Under the pieces are notes generated by a model that made no database searches, was not told where the DNA came from, and was given only the letters and a program-made list of their open reading frames with translations. From NCBI GenBank assembly GCA_048615375.1, contig JBMCLJ010000005.1, forward strand, positions 1-31,527: a stretch of 31,527 nt of DNA, written 5' to 3'. The translations under genes and the position numbers were made by a program. Origin of the DNA: JBMCLJ01 sp048615375. GTDB taxonomy: Bacteria > Patescibacteriota > Dojkabacteria > JAOAGR01. Of this stretch, positions 12,636 to 22,314 are shown piece by piece. The number at the start of each line of letters is the position of its first letter. The stretch's first letter is position 1.

Positions 12636-14974
12636 ATGAAACAACTACCACAGGGACAATACAACTTTACAGAAATCGAGAACCTGAGTACGATCCTCGA
12701 AAAGATAAAGTGCTCAGCACTGAGGAGATGAAACACGATGACCGTGAACCATGGTGTCTCATCTGCCCACCGCCAAACGCGTATGACCGACCGCACATGG
12801 GTAATATGTCCGGTTATCCCTACATGGATGCACTGGGAAGATACCATCGGATGAAAGGCAAAAAAGTACTTCTATTCCCTGGTAAGGATCACGCGGGCAT
12901 TGAAGGCGAAGTTACCTACGTTAAATACTTTCTTGAACCGAAAGGAATCAATAAATTTGACCTCGGACGGGAAGAATTTTACAAACAGGTTTGGGAAAGT
13001 CAGCATGGATTTATCCCACAAATACAACGTGATGAAAAGAACCTTGGTCTCTCAGCGGACTTTGATCGGGACCTGTACACGATGGATCCAAAAGTTGTCC
13101 GAATGGTTCTGGAGACTTTTGAAAAAATGTACAAAGACGGGCTGATTTACAAAGGAGTACGGATAGTAAACTGGGATCCTAAATCTCGTACGGCAATTTC
13201 TGACAGTCAGTGTGAACGGACTGAGCGTGAAGGTAAAATTTATCACATTAAATACCCACTTCAGGATGATCCGGGCACATTCCTAACCGTTGCGACGACA
13301 CGTCCAGAGACCATGCTTGGCGATACAGCTCTCGCTGTTAACCCTGAAGATGAACGATATACTCACCTGATTGGAAAGTCCGCAATACTTCCCATTGCAG
13401 ATCGCCCCATCCCAATCATTACCTCGACACGAGTTGAAAAAGACTTTGGTACTGGAGTACTGAAAGTTACTCCTGCCCACGCACCAGACGATTATGAGAT
13501 TATGCTGGAATGGAACAGCGAAGTAGAGTCGCTGGAAAGGGATACCCCTACCGTTTTTGACCCAAATAAACATCATAAGATAAGTTATATCAATGTGATT
13601 GATAAAAATCTTCGCATGTGTGGACCAATTCCAGAAAAATACTTTGGGATAAAAGCCTCCGTAGCCAAAGAAGAGATTGTTAAGGATTTGCAGGAACAGG
13701 GCTTGTTTATTAAGGATGAACCACTGATAAAGAATATCCTCATAAGTGAGCGTTCTGGAGCCGTGATAGAACCTATGATGTCTTCGCAGTGGTTTATTGA
13801 TGTTTCACCAATTAAGGACAAGTTACTTGAAGTACTCGCCACGGGTGAATTAAAAATACATCCAAAAAGTGCTGAAGGAAAGTATATTTCCTGGGTAAAA
13901 AACCTGCGTGACTGGGCAATTTCCAGAAACCTCTGGTGGGGATATCGTCTACCGGTCTGGTATCACGGAGAGCTCATTGAAAAGGTAAATGAAGAAGGCC
14001 AGATCACCAACTACATTAAACAAGGCGACCAGGAGCACCTCCTCGACCCACAAAATCATGACCATATCCGTGTCCAGCTTGATTCTCCCGGGGATGGCTG
14101 GATTCAGGATGATGATATACTGGATACCTGGTTCAGCTCTGGTCAGTGGCCGTACCTGTGTCTGGAATCAGCCGACCTCACTGATCTGTTCTATCCGACA
14201 GACGTTCTTGTTTCCGGCTTTGATCTACTGGTTAAATGGGATCTGTTTATGGTTCTGTTTGGAATTTATCATAAAGCAGAAGTCCCCTTCAAAAACCTTT
14301 ATCTCACAGGGTTAGTCAAAGGAACTGACGGACAGAAAATGAGTAAGTCGAAAAGAAATTTTGTTCCTGTGGATGACGTTCAGACTGGCTACGGAATGGA
14401 CGCGTTTAGAATGAATTGCTACTACCAGAACAAGGCTGGAAGAGCGTATGCAATTACTCCTGCGAGTTTAAAGAATTTCCGAAACTTCAACAATAAAATC
14501 TGGAACGCTTCAAAATTTGTAATGATGAACCTTGAAGGAATCGAAAAAAACTCCTGGTTCGATGAGCTAAGTGCAATCATAACCGCTGAGGAACTCAAAC
14601 GATACGTATCCAGTGCTGGTCAATTTGAATTCAGAGAGGAAGACAACGCGATGCTGGAAAAGCTTACCTATCTTGAAAAGCGTTTTGATGAACTCATGCA
14701 AAAATTCAGGTTTGGCATCCTGACTGAAGAACTCTACAACGAATTCTGGCACTATTTCTGCGACATCTACATCGAACAGACAAAAGGACGCGTATGGAAA
14801 AATGCACCTGAGCCAGTAGCAGAAAGCTCGCGCGCGGCAGCCCAGGCAATTTTATTTTATTCCTTAAAATCATTCCTCAGAATGCTCCACCCTTTCATTC
14901 CTTTCATCACCGAGGAAATCTGGCAACACCTCGTCGAAGACAAAACCCCCCTTATGTACTCAGTAAGTAAATAG
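12636..14974 (+). CDS. valS: Valine--tRNA ligase (N-terminal frameshift, short C-terminus)
   Basis: A class I synthetase charging tRNA-Val. The HIGH equivalent is PHMGN in the PPPNAYDRPHMGN block, and KMSKS is in DGQKMSKSKRNF. The CP1 editing domain is intact (TTRPETMLGDTALAV, GTGVLKVTPAHAPDDYE). The anticodon-binding domain ends at HPFIPFITEEIWQHL, and the protein stops 14 residues later, so the C-terminal coiled-coil arm of typical bacterial ValRS is absent. The start is problematic. ATG 12636 reads MKQLPQGQYNFTEIEN, a ValRS-like N-terminus, but stops at 12731, while the main frame (open from 12497) lacks an ATG before 12728. A single-base indel near 12680 would join them. Otherwise translation begins at TTG 12608, GTG 12707 or ATG 12728. 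The leader is a T-box-like attenuator. Confidence 0.9.
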
Positions 14975-14975
14975 C

Positions 14976-15068
14976 TCAATAGATAACTGTGCCAGTATAC
15001 CAATAAACCTTTTGGGAACCGCGTTGCGTGGTGCGGTTCCTGAAGGTCATGTACATATTCACCTATTG
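14976..15068 (+). ncRNA. Structured hairpin element after valS
   Basis: The inner stem GGAACCGC (15015-15022) / GCGGTTCC (15033-15040) extends outward with G-U and A-U pairs to CCTT/AAGG, about 14 pairs (15009-15046). A distal 7-bp pair, TCAATAG (14976-14982) and CTATTGA (15062-15068), could close the whole element. No T-tract follows, so it is not a standard terminator. It may protect the valS 3' end, or it may be a small RNA. Folding is my reading only. Confidence 0.35.
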
Positions 15069-15144
15069 AACAATTCACAAATTCAACACTGTACCCCCTT
15101 CTTCATAGTACTGTAAATCAATTCCACATAAGTATTAGAAGAAT

Positions 15145-15420
15145 ATGGATTTCAGTACAAAAGAACAATTTAATTACACGATACCTTTTGTCAATAAAGT
15201 CATGCTTATGTTTTTCTACGTAGTATGCTTGATTGGCTTGATCAATATTGGCAGTGGATCTTCTTCGTTTTTCGGATATTTGTTTGCTGTTGTCATTGTA
15301 CACGGCATATTGCTTTACCTGGGTATGATACGTAAATTGTCAAAACGCACAGTGAATGTTATGAATCTAATGTTTGTCCTGCCAGCACTTGTTGGACTGG
15401 TGGCTCGTGCATTACTGTGA
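15145..15420 (+). CDS. Small membrane protein of unknown function
   Basis: 91 residues with three predicted membrane helices: NKVMLMFFYVVCLIGLI (about 17-34), FFGYLFAVVIVHGILLYLG (about 42-60) and MNLMFVLPALVGLVARALL (73-91). A short basic loop, RKLSKRTVN, separates the last two. No conserved catalytic residues stand out and I do not recognise the family. It ends with TGA and lies 36 nt before the GerMN gene, so co-transcription is possible. The ATG is preceded by a weak GAAGA. Confidence 0.6.
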   Translation: MDFSTKEQFNYTIPFVNKVMLMFFYVVCLIGLINIGSGSSSFFGYLFAVVIVHGILLYLGMIRKLSKRTVNVMNLMFVLPALVGLVARALL

Positions 15421-15456
15421 ATTTGTGAAAAAACGTAAAATCCTTTAGCATAAAGT

Positions 15457-16215
15457 ATGGACAGATTTCCGAGATTAGAAGAAAACACTAAAAAACCATC
15501 CTCCTCGCGGTTGGTTGTAATATTGCTTTCTGCAATTGCGTTAGTTCTGGTAGGGTTTCTCGTGTTCCGGTTCGCGTTCGCGGATACTTCAACCACAGAT
15601 ACCAATGAGGAAACCGCGCAGAATGAACAGAATGATGAGCAGACCTCTACACCCACCGAAGAACCGGCTGAGCAAACTCCCACCATTACTGAGGAGCCGA
15701 CTCCAACGGAGACAGAAGAGCCCACTCCTACCCCTACTCCATCTCCAACAGACAGCGATTCGAGTGGCACATCTGAGGGAGACTTTTCAGATATCGCGGG
15801 AGAAAATGATATAAATGTATATTTCAGTCGTGATCCTCAAGGAAACTCAGAGGGAGCAGTGTACTTTTTCCAGTATCCGAATGTGAATAGCGAAAACCCA
15901 ATCGCGTTCGCGATAGAAAAAACTATTGAAGGTCCTACCTCAGGTCAGGTCGACGCGGCTGAAGAGGATATTTTTTCGCCAATTACACTTACAGGTGAGT
16001 CAAACTGCGGTGGAGACGACTTTAAAGTCGCTCGCGATGGCAAAGATATAACCGTCCAGTTCTGCCGCGAACTCGACCTCTCCGGCAATAACTCCCCACT
16101 CCGGGTTCGCCAGGTAGTAAAATTCAACACCCAGCAATTCTTCACCAATGAAGACGGAGATGTCGATGAAGAATTTAGTGTTACAGTTTTAGGGAAGGAT
16201 GGGGGGCAAATTTAA
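15457..16215 (+). CDS. Membrane-anchored GerMN-domain protein
   Basis: 252 residues. The cytoplasmic N-terminus (1-18) is followed by one hydrophobic helix, LVVILLSAIALVLVGFLVF, which anchors the protein. Residues 43-110 are a Thr/Pro/Glu-rich extracytoplasmic linker with TPTP-type repeats. The globular C-terminus (about 118-252) has the GerMN pattern: NVYFSRDPQGN, NPIAFAIEKTIEGPTS, then FSPITL and a final strand set ending FSVTVLGKDG. Two cysteines (in ESNCGGDD and QFCREL) may form a disulfide. GerMN domains occur in sporulation and envelope proteins and probably bind partners or glycans. The gene's stop shares TTAA with the convergent frame. Confidence 0.75.
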   Translation: MDRFPRLEENTKKPSSSRLVVILLSAIALVLVGFLVFRFAFADTSTTDTNEETAQNEQNDEQTSTPTEEPAEQTPTITEEPTPTETEEPTPTPTPSPTDSDSSGTSEGDFSDIAGENDINVYFSRDPQGNSEGAVYFFQYPNVNSENPIAFAIEKTIEGPTSGQVDAAEEDIFSPITLTGESNCGGDDFKVARDGKDITVQFCRELDLSGNNSPLRVRQVVKFNTQQFFTNEDGDVDEEFSVTVLGKDGGQI

Positions 16216-17098
16216 CTTAGCAATAATGGTCTGAGACCTCTTGCCACCGCCTCTAAGTATTCAGCGTGAACATCTGGTAAAGCGTAGGTACCTGTTTTTT
16301 CTTCCTCGGCAGATGCCAGAGCTAGAATAAGCTGTTCATGATCAATTGGTGATTTCGGATCGTCAGTAATCAATTTGAACCCAGTTTTTCCATCCTCAGG
16401 TTCCCCTACCGCAAATTCTAACAAAGTTCTATTCTCATCTGGTTGGGTAAGTGCTTCAAGCCAGTCAGGAACCTGGAAGTAACTTTTAATACCTAAGTCT
16501 AATAAATACTCACTTCCGATATTACCTTTTTTACTACGATTAAGTTCATGGCTTCCCACAAGTGATAAAGTTACATATTTTAGTCTCTGCTGTCCTTCTA
16601 CACTCACATTAAAATTTGGCAATAATGATACTGAACTCATAAACCACTTATTATTAATCTGAAGCAAAGTTGCTCTCATGATTCTTTCAATACTATGCCA
16701 TTCTTGAATACCACTTAGCTCTTCCTGATCAAGTATTATTTCTCCAGCACAACCATCTGCTGGTTGAAGAGTTCTATGTAATATCTTAGCTTTCTCCTCT
16801 TGAGGAATTAGGATTGGAGGGAGACTGACTCTCAGAAACAAACTTCTCCGTACTTTGGATCTGTTCGTAAACCAGGACACATAATCAACGGGTCATCAAG
16901 GCTTTTTTGTGAAAATATCCAAAATGGATTCATTAAATCACTTGCTAATTGAGGGCATCGAGACTCAAATTCACCTGTGGATAGCAACACCTCAGAAACG
17001 TGAGTTCCATCTATTAATGAACCGAGATTTATGATCTTGTGACCAGTAGGTAGATCACCTTCTGGTTCTACAAATAAAATAAAATTTCCTGCTGCCAT
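16212..17098 (-). pseudogene. Unknown protein split by a probable frameshift
   Basis: Two overlapping frames: 17098-16832 (88 residues, from MAAGNFILFVEPEGDLPTG) and 16880-16212 (222 residues, GTG start without SD). The first ends ...DPKYGEVCF and the second covers the same DNA in another frame before continuing LRVSLPPILIPQEEK. One missing base near 16840 would give a continuous protein of about 290 residues through YGEV-LFLRVSLPPIL. The product has no membrane segment or signal. It is acidic near the end (PEDGKTGFKLITDDP, ALASAEEEK). No family recognised. It could be a true broken gene, a sequencing error or two coupled genes. It begins 110 nt from the divergent helicase gene. Confidence 0.5.
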
Positions 17099-17195
17099 AA
17101 TTTATGATAGTAAAAATATAAACCGAAGTGTATAATATTTAACAGATATGTAAATATATAACTGTTATATCAATCACGCAAGACGGGCAATGGTG

Positions 17196-17201
17196 TACAA
17201 T
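17196..17201 (+). promoter_or_regulatory. Candidate -10 box of the UvrD-like gene
   Basis: TACAAT, then GCTGAT (6 nt) and the ATG at 17208. It lies inside the longer in-frame ORF that starts at 17190, so the shorter start is preferred. No clear -35. Confidence 0.4.
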
Positions 17202-17207
17202 GCTGAT

Positions 17208-20200
17208 ATGACCATGACCTTTGATGAACAGTATGCCCGCTTAAATCCTGACCAGAAACTCGCGGTAGACACAATCGATGGGCCAGTGCTGGTAATCGCG
17301 GGACCTGGAACCGGAAAAACTCAGGTACTCGGACTGCGCATCGCGAATATCCTGAAAGTGACCGACTCAGATCCCGGCTCTATACTCTGCCTTACCTTCC
17401 AGGACGCTTCCGTCCAGGCGATGAAGACACGATTGCAAAAATTCATCGGCAACGCCGCGTATAAAGTAAATATCCATACCTTCCACTCGTTCTGCTCGGA
17501 AATCATCCGTACCTTTCCCTACGAGTTTGAATTCACCGATGACGTTGAGGCGATAACAGATATTGATAAACTCCAGATCTACAAGGATATCCTTACCCAC
17601 AACAAACTCACCTCACTCCAACAACGAAACGATATACTCGGAAACTTCAAGGGGATTTCCAGCGCGATTTCTAATTTAAAAAAAGAATTTGTTTCTCCAC
17701 AAAAACTCGCGATACTTATCGAAAACTACGAACACTCCCTCGAAGAAAAAGTCCGTAAACTTGAAGCGAGGAAAATAGAAAAAATGCGTGATTTGCACAC
17801 ATTCTATAGCAAATATCTCGAACGGATGCAGGAAAGTAACCTTATCGACTTCGACGATATGATCTACAAAGTGACTGAACGCTTCAGCACGAATGAAGAG
17901 TTAGTTACCTACTTCCAGGAGCAGTACCTCTACACATTAGTTGACGAATTCCAGGACACAAACAACGCGCAACTTGAACTTATCAAATCAGTTTCCCGGT
18001 TCCAGGAGCTCGAATCCAATATCTTTGCCGTTGGTGACGATGACCAGACAATCTTTAGATTCCAGGGAGCCAGCAGTGATAACTTTGATGCCTTTCTCAA
18101 TATATTCCCTCAAAGTGAAATAATCGTCCTCCACACAAACTACCGCTCTAACCAGAGAATTATCGACGCTTCTGCGGATTTAATCCAGCATAACCCTGGA
18201 CGAATCAGTGAATCTGAGCTGTTCCAGGATAAGAACCTCTCAAAACACTTTACTGCTTCTCAAACTTCAACAGCCCCGGAAAATACCCAGGCACATGAAT
18301 TTGATCACTCATTCCATGAAGACTTCTGGATCGGCAGAAAAATCACTGAACTGACACAACAAGGCGTAAAACTGAGTGATATCGCGATCATCGCTCGTAC
18401 AAACAGGCAAATTGTAAGTATTACGAAATTTCTCGATTCATTTAACCTTCCCTACCTCATTCGCCGATCTGAATCAATTCTTGAAGACAAACACATTAAA
18501 AACCTCATTACCATTCTCGAAATCATACACTCGCCTGAAAAGCTGAAAGACAATGCTCTCATGTGGGAAGTTCTCTCACAGGACTTTCTTGGACAGAATG
18601 ATTTTGACGTATTTGCTCTCTATCATGACGCGAAAGAACGGGAAATGACGATGTATGACTTTGTTAAAAAGACCAATCTTCCGAAGTATAATGATATTTT
18701 AACGTTCCTGAACCAGATTCTGGCGTTGAACCAATACAGTTTAAATAACAGTATCGCAAACACCTTCACCAAAACTATTCATGGTTTACAGATTATAAAG
18801 TTTTTTGAATCCCTTCCTGATTCGTATACAAAAATAAATAAAGTTTCCTCCCTGTTCCAGTATATCTCGACCCGAATGAAATTCATAAAGGAATACTCGG
18901 TGGAAAAATTTCTGGATGAGATTCAGATCATGCTTGATAAGAATATTGTCCTGAGTATTGACCCCATAGACATACACGCTGAAAATAAAGTCAATATAAT
19001 AACGGCACATTCGGCAAAAGGGCTTGAGTTCGAGTACGTCTTCGTGTACCAGTGCTCGGAAACCAAGTGGGAAAAACAGCGTGGTGGAAGTGACGCGGTA
19101 CCACTACCTCCAATGGTTCTCCGGGTCGATAAAGAAGTAAAAAAACTCGAGACAGAAATCGACGAAAGGCGGCTCTTCTATGTTGCCATGACCAGGGCAA
19201 AACGTGCGCTGTTTCTTACCTATTCAAAACGATACTTTGACTCAGACTCAGGAGAAGTTGATACATCAGACAAAACCCCTTCAAAGTTCCTCATTGAATC
19301 CGGCATCCAGGCTGAAACGCACCCGGAACTGGCAGAACACCACAATGAAATCATGAAGATAGTACTTGCTCCTGAGGAGCCGGTAGTTGTGCCTGATAAA
19401 AACAAAGCATTCCTGCAAGGATTAATCAGCAAGAAGGTAACGCTTTCCGCATCAAAACTCAACAGGTACAAAAAATGCAACTATCGATTTCTTTTAGAAC
19501 AGATTCTTGAAATACCGACTCCACAGAGCTTAAATCTCGAGATTGGCAGTGCCATTCACAAAGGCATAGAAATGCTCAATAAGTCGTATAACGTACAAGG
19601 AGATAAAGTATCCCATCTTTCTCTGGAGCAACTCACTACTATCGCGCTCGCAACCTTTGAAGTGAATCTTGATCGGGATCAACTGGTTGATACCGAGATA
19701 GGAAGTATTGATGTGGCGATAGAAGAAATTACAAGAGGACTTAAAGCGTATTTTGACTATTTTATGACAAAACCGGAAACAAGTTTTGTATCGGAATTTT
19801 TCGCGACAGGTGAATTTCAGGGTATAAAACTGGCTGGAAGAATTGACAGGATTGGTGGAAGCGAACAACTTGTTATTACTGATTTTAAAACAACTTCCAA
19901 TCTGCCGACGATTACCGAGTTTCTGGGTCTAACCAAACACGCTGACAAAGCGCACTTGAGACAGTTACTTTTCTATAGACTTTTACTTGAAAATTCGTAT
20001 ACCAGGAAAGCACGACAGTACGCGTCCAAAGTAGCGGGACTCTCGATCGAGTATATCGATACAAAGAAAGGTGAAGTTAAAGTATTTGATTTACCTCGAA
20101 GTGGTATATTCGAGTACCATCCTCGTGCAAATTCCAGGAAAACTGCGGAATTTGATCTCAATGTGGAGTTCGAACAGCTCAAAGAAGACCTGAAACATAG

Positions 20201-20291
20201 CTTCACTGCCATTGTCAATCTTGAATTTAATCGGACTGAAGACCGCCGGGAATGCCAGTATTGCCCGTTTAAAACTCACTGCGGAAGATAA
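17208..20291 (+). CDS. UvrD/Rep-type helicase fused to a RecB-like nuclease domain
   Basis: About 1027 residues. The SF1A helicase half has Walker A GPGTGKT at about 32-38, TFHSFC, Walker B LVDEFQDTNN, GDDDQTIFRFQGA, NYRSNQRI, ITAHSAKGLEFEYVFV (motif V) and RRLFYVAMTRAK (motif VI). The C-terminal 270 residues are a PD-(D/E)xK nuclease: SASKLNRYKKCNYRF, IGSAIHKGIEML, GRIDRIG, ITDFKTT and LRQLLFYRLLL. Four cysteines (one in KKCNYRF, three in ECQYCPFKTHC) match the iron-sulphur clamp of AddB- and Cas4-like nucleases. The fusion probably processes DNA ends in double-strand-break repair in place of RecBCD/AddAB. recG follows after 40 nt. The start at 17208 is set by the -10 box and the MTMTFDEQYARLNPDQ beginning. 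Confidence 0.92.
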   Translation: MTMTFDEQYARLNPDQKLAVDTIDGPVLVIAGPGTGKTQVLGLRIANILKVTDSDPGSILCLTFQDASVQAMKTRLQKFIGNAAYKVNIHTFHSFCSEIIRTFPYEFEFTDDVEAITDIDKLQIYKDILTHNKLTSLQQRNDILGNFKGISSAISNLKKEFVSPQKLAILIENYEHSLEEKVRKLEARKIEKMRDLHTFYSKYLERMQESNLIDFDDMIYKVTERFSTNEELVTYFQEQYLYTLVDEFQDTNNAQLELIKSVSRFQELESNIFAVGDDDQTIFRFQGASSDNFDAFLNIFPQSEIIVLHTNYRSNQRIIDASADLIQHNPGRISESELFQDKNLSKHFTASQTSTAPENTQAHEFDHSFHEDFWIGRKITELTQQGVKLSDIAIIARTNRQIVSITKFLDSFNLPYLIRRSESILEDKHIKNLITILEIIHSPEKLKDNALMWEVLSQDFLGQNDFDVFALYHDAKEREMTMYDFVKKTNLPKYNDILTFLNQILALNQYSLNNSIANTFTKTIHGLQIIKFFESLPDSYTKINKVSSLFQYISTRMKFIKEYSVEKFLDEIQIMLDKNIVLSIDPIDIHAENKVNIITAHSAKGLEFEYVFVYQCSETKWEKQRGGSDAVPLPPMVLRVDKEVKKLETEIDERRLFYVAMTRAKRALFLTYSKRYFDSDSGEVDTSDKTPSKFLIESGIQAETHPELAEHHNEIMKIVLAPEEPVVVPDKNKAFLQGLISKKVTLSASKLNRYKKCNYRFLLEQILEIPTPQSLNLEIGSAIHKGIEMLNKSYNVQGDKVSHLSLEQLTTIALATFEVNLDRDQLVDTEIGSIDVAIEEITRGLKAYFDYFMTKPETSFVSEFFATGEFQGIKLAGRIDRIGGSEQLVITDFKTTSNLPTITEFLGLTKHADKAHLRQLLFYRLLLENSYTRKARQYASKVAGLSIEYIDTKKGEVKVFDLPRSGIFEYHPRANSRKTAEFDLNVEFEQLKEDLKHSFTAIVNLEFNRTEDRRECQYCPFKTHCGR

Positions 20292-20319
20292 ATTATTTTA
20301 TTAGATCAAAAGAAACCAG

Positions 20320-20325
20320 TACAAT
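20320..20325 (+). promoter_or_regulatory. Candidate -10 box of recG
   Basis: TACAAT, then ACAGCC (6 nt) and the recG ATG at 20332, in the 40-nt gap after the helicase gene. No SD is present. Confidence 0.4.
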
Positions 20326-20331
20326 ACAGCC

Positions 20332-22305
20332 ATGCAGTTACAAGATATTCGCGGAGTTGGACCGAGTGTAATCAGGAAACTTGAACGCCTGGGCATACAC
20401 ACCGTCAGGGATCTGCTTTACCACTTTCCATTCAGATATGTTGATAGAACCAGGAGTTTAAAAGTAGTTGACATAAAAATGGTGAGTGAAGAAACGTTCC
20501 ACTGCATTGGTACTATTCATCATATAAAAAAGATCCGACTGAGAAACAGGCGGGAAATGTCCACAGCTCAATTAAAAGATGACACGGGCTACATAAACGC
20601 AACCTGGTTTAATAATCCATACATCGCTTCACAGTATAAAGAAGGTGATCAAGTAATTTTTTCCGGGGTAATGAGTAAAGGTAAATTTTCTAACCCGAAG
20701 ATAAAAAAAATACACTCGCAGGAAGATATCGACAGATTTGCTACAATCGAAGCCGTGTACCCGGAAACAAAAGGGCTAAAGTCTTACCTGATCAACAGGT
20801 ATATAAAAGAAGTCGTGACTCACCTTCCAGCAAATAGTGAACTGCTTTTTGAGCCGTTGCCTAAAACAGTACGGGAAAATGAGGGGTTATTACCTGTTAT
20901 AACCGGGTTACAGTTCATCCACTTCCCTCAGAATCAGGAGGAGTTGAAGCGGGCGCGAGAACGTTTTGCATTTGAAGAGATTTACAAAATACTGTTGCTT
21001 GCCAGAGAACGTAAAAAACACATTGTTTCAATCCCTGCTACCCCACTCCGCGTTAACTGGGCAAAGCACAAACAGTTACTGAAACACGTTTCATTTGAAC
21101 TTACCCAGTCTCAGGAGCAGGCATTGCAGGAGATTTTTACCGACATGGAGAAAAAAGTGCCAATGCATCGATTACTCAATGGCGACGTTGGTTCAGGTAA
21201 AACAATTGTGGCAGCAGCGGCTATGTGGCAAGCAGTACATAATGGCACTCAAGCGATTCTGCTCGCTCCCACCTCAGTACTCGCACGGCAACACTATGAG
21301 ACTTTTCACAATTTATTCCAGGATAGCGGGATTGATATTTTTCTTGAAACTTCTGCAACTCACAGGCACATAGCTGACAAGCAGGAGCTTCTCGCCCAAG
21401 GAGAACTCCACAATCAGATTATTATCGGGACTCATGCCTTGATCCATCGTGCGGAACTTCTCAGAAATGTAGGTCTTGTGGTAATTGACGAACAACACAG
21501 GTTTGGAGTGGCACAACGTGAGTTCCTTGAGTATGTCGCACATATAAACAGTGAAGAAAAAACCACTAAAGTATTACCTCATACATTGTCAATGTCTGCG
21601 ACACCAATTCCTAGAAGTATGGCGCTGACATTTTTTGGTGATATTGATGTATCTTTTCTGGAAAAACCGGTGGAAAGAAAACCGATAATAACCCGAATTA
21701 TCGCTAATCAGGAAATAGAATCACAAATGTACGAATGGATCAGGACACAAATATCCCGTAATGAAGCTCAGGTATATGTAGTATGCCCCCTTATTGAAGA
21801 GTCAAAAGTTATAGACGCAAAGGCAGTCACATTGGAATTTGAAAACCTTAAGAGACTATATCCGGAATTTAAAGTTGAACTACTCCATGGGCGTCTCTCA
21901 CAAACAAAAAAAGATGAAGTTCTCTCCCGGTTTAAAGCTCGGGATTTTGAAGTACTTGTATCAACATCCGTCATTGAAGTCGGAATTGACAATCCCAATG
22001 CTACGATTATGATCATCGAAGGTGCTGAACGATTTGGCCTCGCACAGCTGCATCAGATACGCGGTCGTGTTGGGCGTTCTGATAAACAGTCGTATTGCTT
22101 CCTTAAACCAACCCAATTACGTTCCAATTCGCGACTTGAGTTTTTTGCCGGAACGAACGATGGTTTTAAAATCGCTGAATATGACCTGCAAACTCGTGGT
22201 CCTGGAGAGGTGTACGGCGATATTCAGGCAGGTATACCAGATTTAAAGATCGCAAATATTATGGATCTTGAACTTGTTAAGAGAGTTAAAAAATATATTG
22301 TCTAG
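20332..22305 (+). CDS. recG: ATP-dependent DNA helicase RecG
   Basis: 657 residues, slightly shorter than the E. coli enzyme (693). RecG remodels stalled replication forks and Holliday junctions. The N-terminus GVGPSVIRKLERLGIHTVRD is an HhH-like start, followed by DLLYHFPFRYVDR and the wedge OB domain (RREMSTAQLKDDTGYINATWF). Walker A GDVGSGKT is at 284-291, the DEQH box is at 386-389, and SATPIPRSMALTFFGD follows. Motif VI is QIRGRVGRSDKQSYC, and the C-terminus has the TRG motif, with QTRGPGEVYGDIQAGIPDLKI. All elements are present. It follows the UvrD-nuclease fusion, making a small recombination-repair pair, although a separate -10 box exists. Confidence 0.97.
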   Translation: MQLQDIRGVGPSVIRKLERLGIHTVRDLLYHFPFRYVDRTRSLKVVDIKMVSEETFHCIGTIHHIKKIRLRNRREMSTAQLKDDTGYINATWFNNPYIASQYKEGDQVIFSGVMSKGKFSNPKIKKIHSQEDIDRFATIEAVYPETKGLKSYLINRYIKEVVTHLPANSELLFEPLPKTVRENEGLLPVITGLQFIHFPQNQEELKRARERFAFEEIYKILLLARERKKHIVSIPATPLRVNWAKHKQLLKHVSFELTQSQEQALQEIFTDMEKKVPMHRLLNGDVGSGKTIVAAAAMWQAVHNGTQAILLAPTSVLARQHYETFHNLFQDSGIDIFLETSATHRHIADKQELLAQGELHNQIIIGTHALIHRAELLRNVGLVVIDEQHRFGVAQREFLEYVAHINSEEKTTKVLPHTLSMSATPIPRSMALTFFGDIDVSFLEKPVERKPIITRIIANQEIESQMYEWIRTQISRNEAQVYVVCPLIEESKVIDAKAVTLEFENLKRLYPEFKVELLHGRLSQTKKDEVLSRFKARDFEVLVSTSVIEVGIDNPNATIMIIEGAERFGLAQLHQIRGRVGRSDKQSYCFLKPTQLRSNSRLEFFAGTNDGFKIAEYDLQTRGPGEVYGDIQAGIPDLKIANIMDLELVKRVKKYIV

Positions 22306-22314
22306 TACTACAGT

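Noticed and set aside
15315..15770. 151-residue minus-strand ORF rich in Val, Gly and Ser
   Set aside because: It is the antisense shadow of the Thr/Pro/Glu linker of the GerMN gene.
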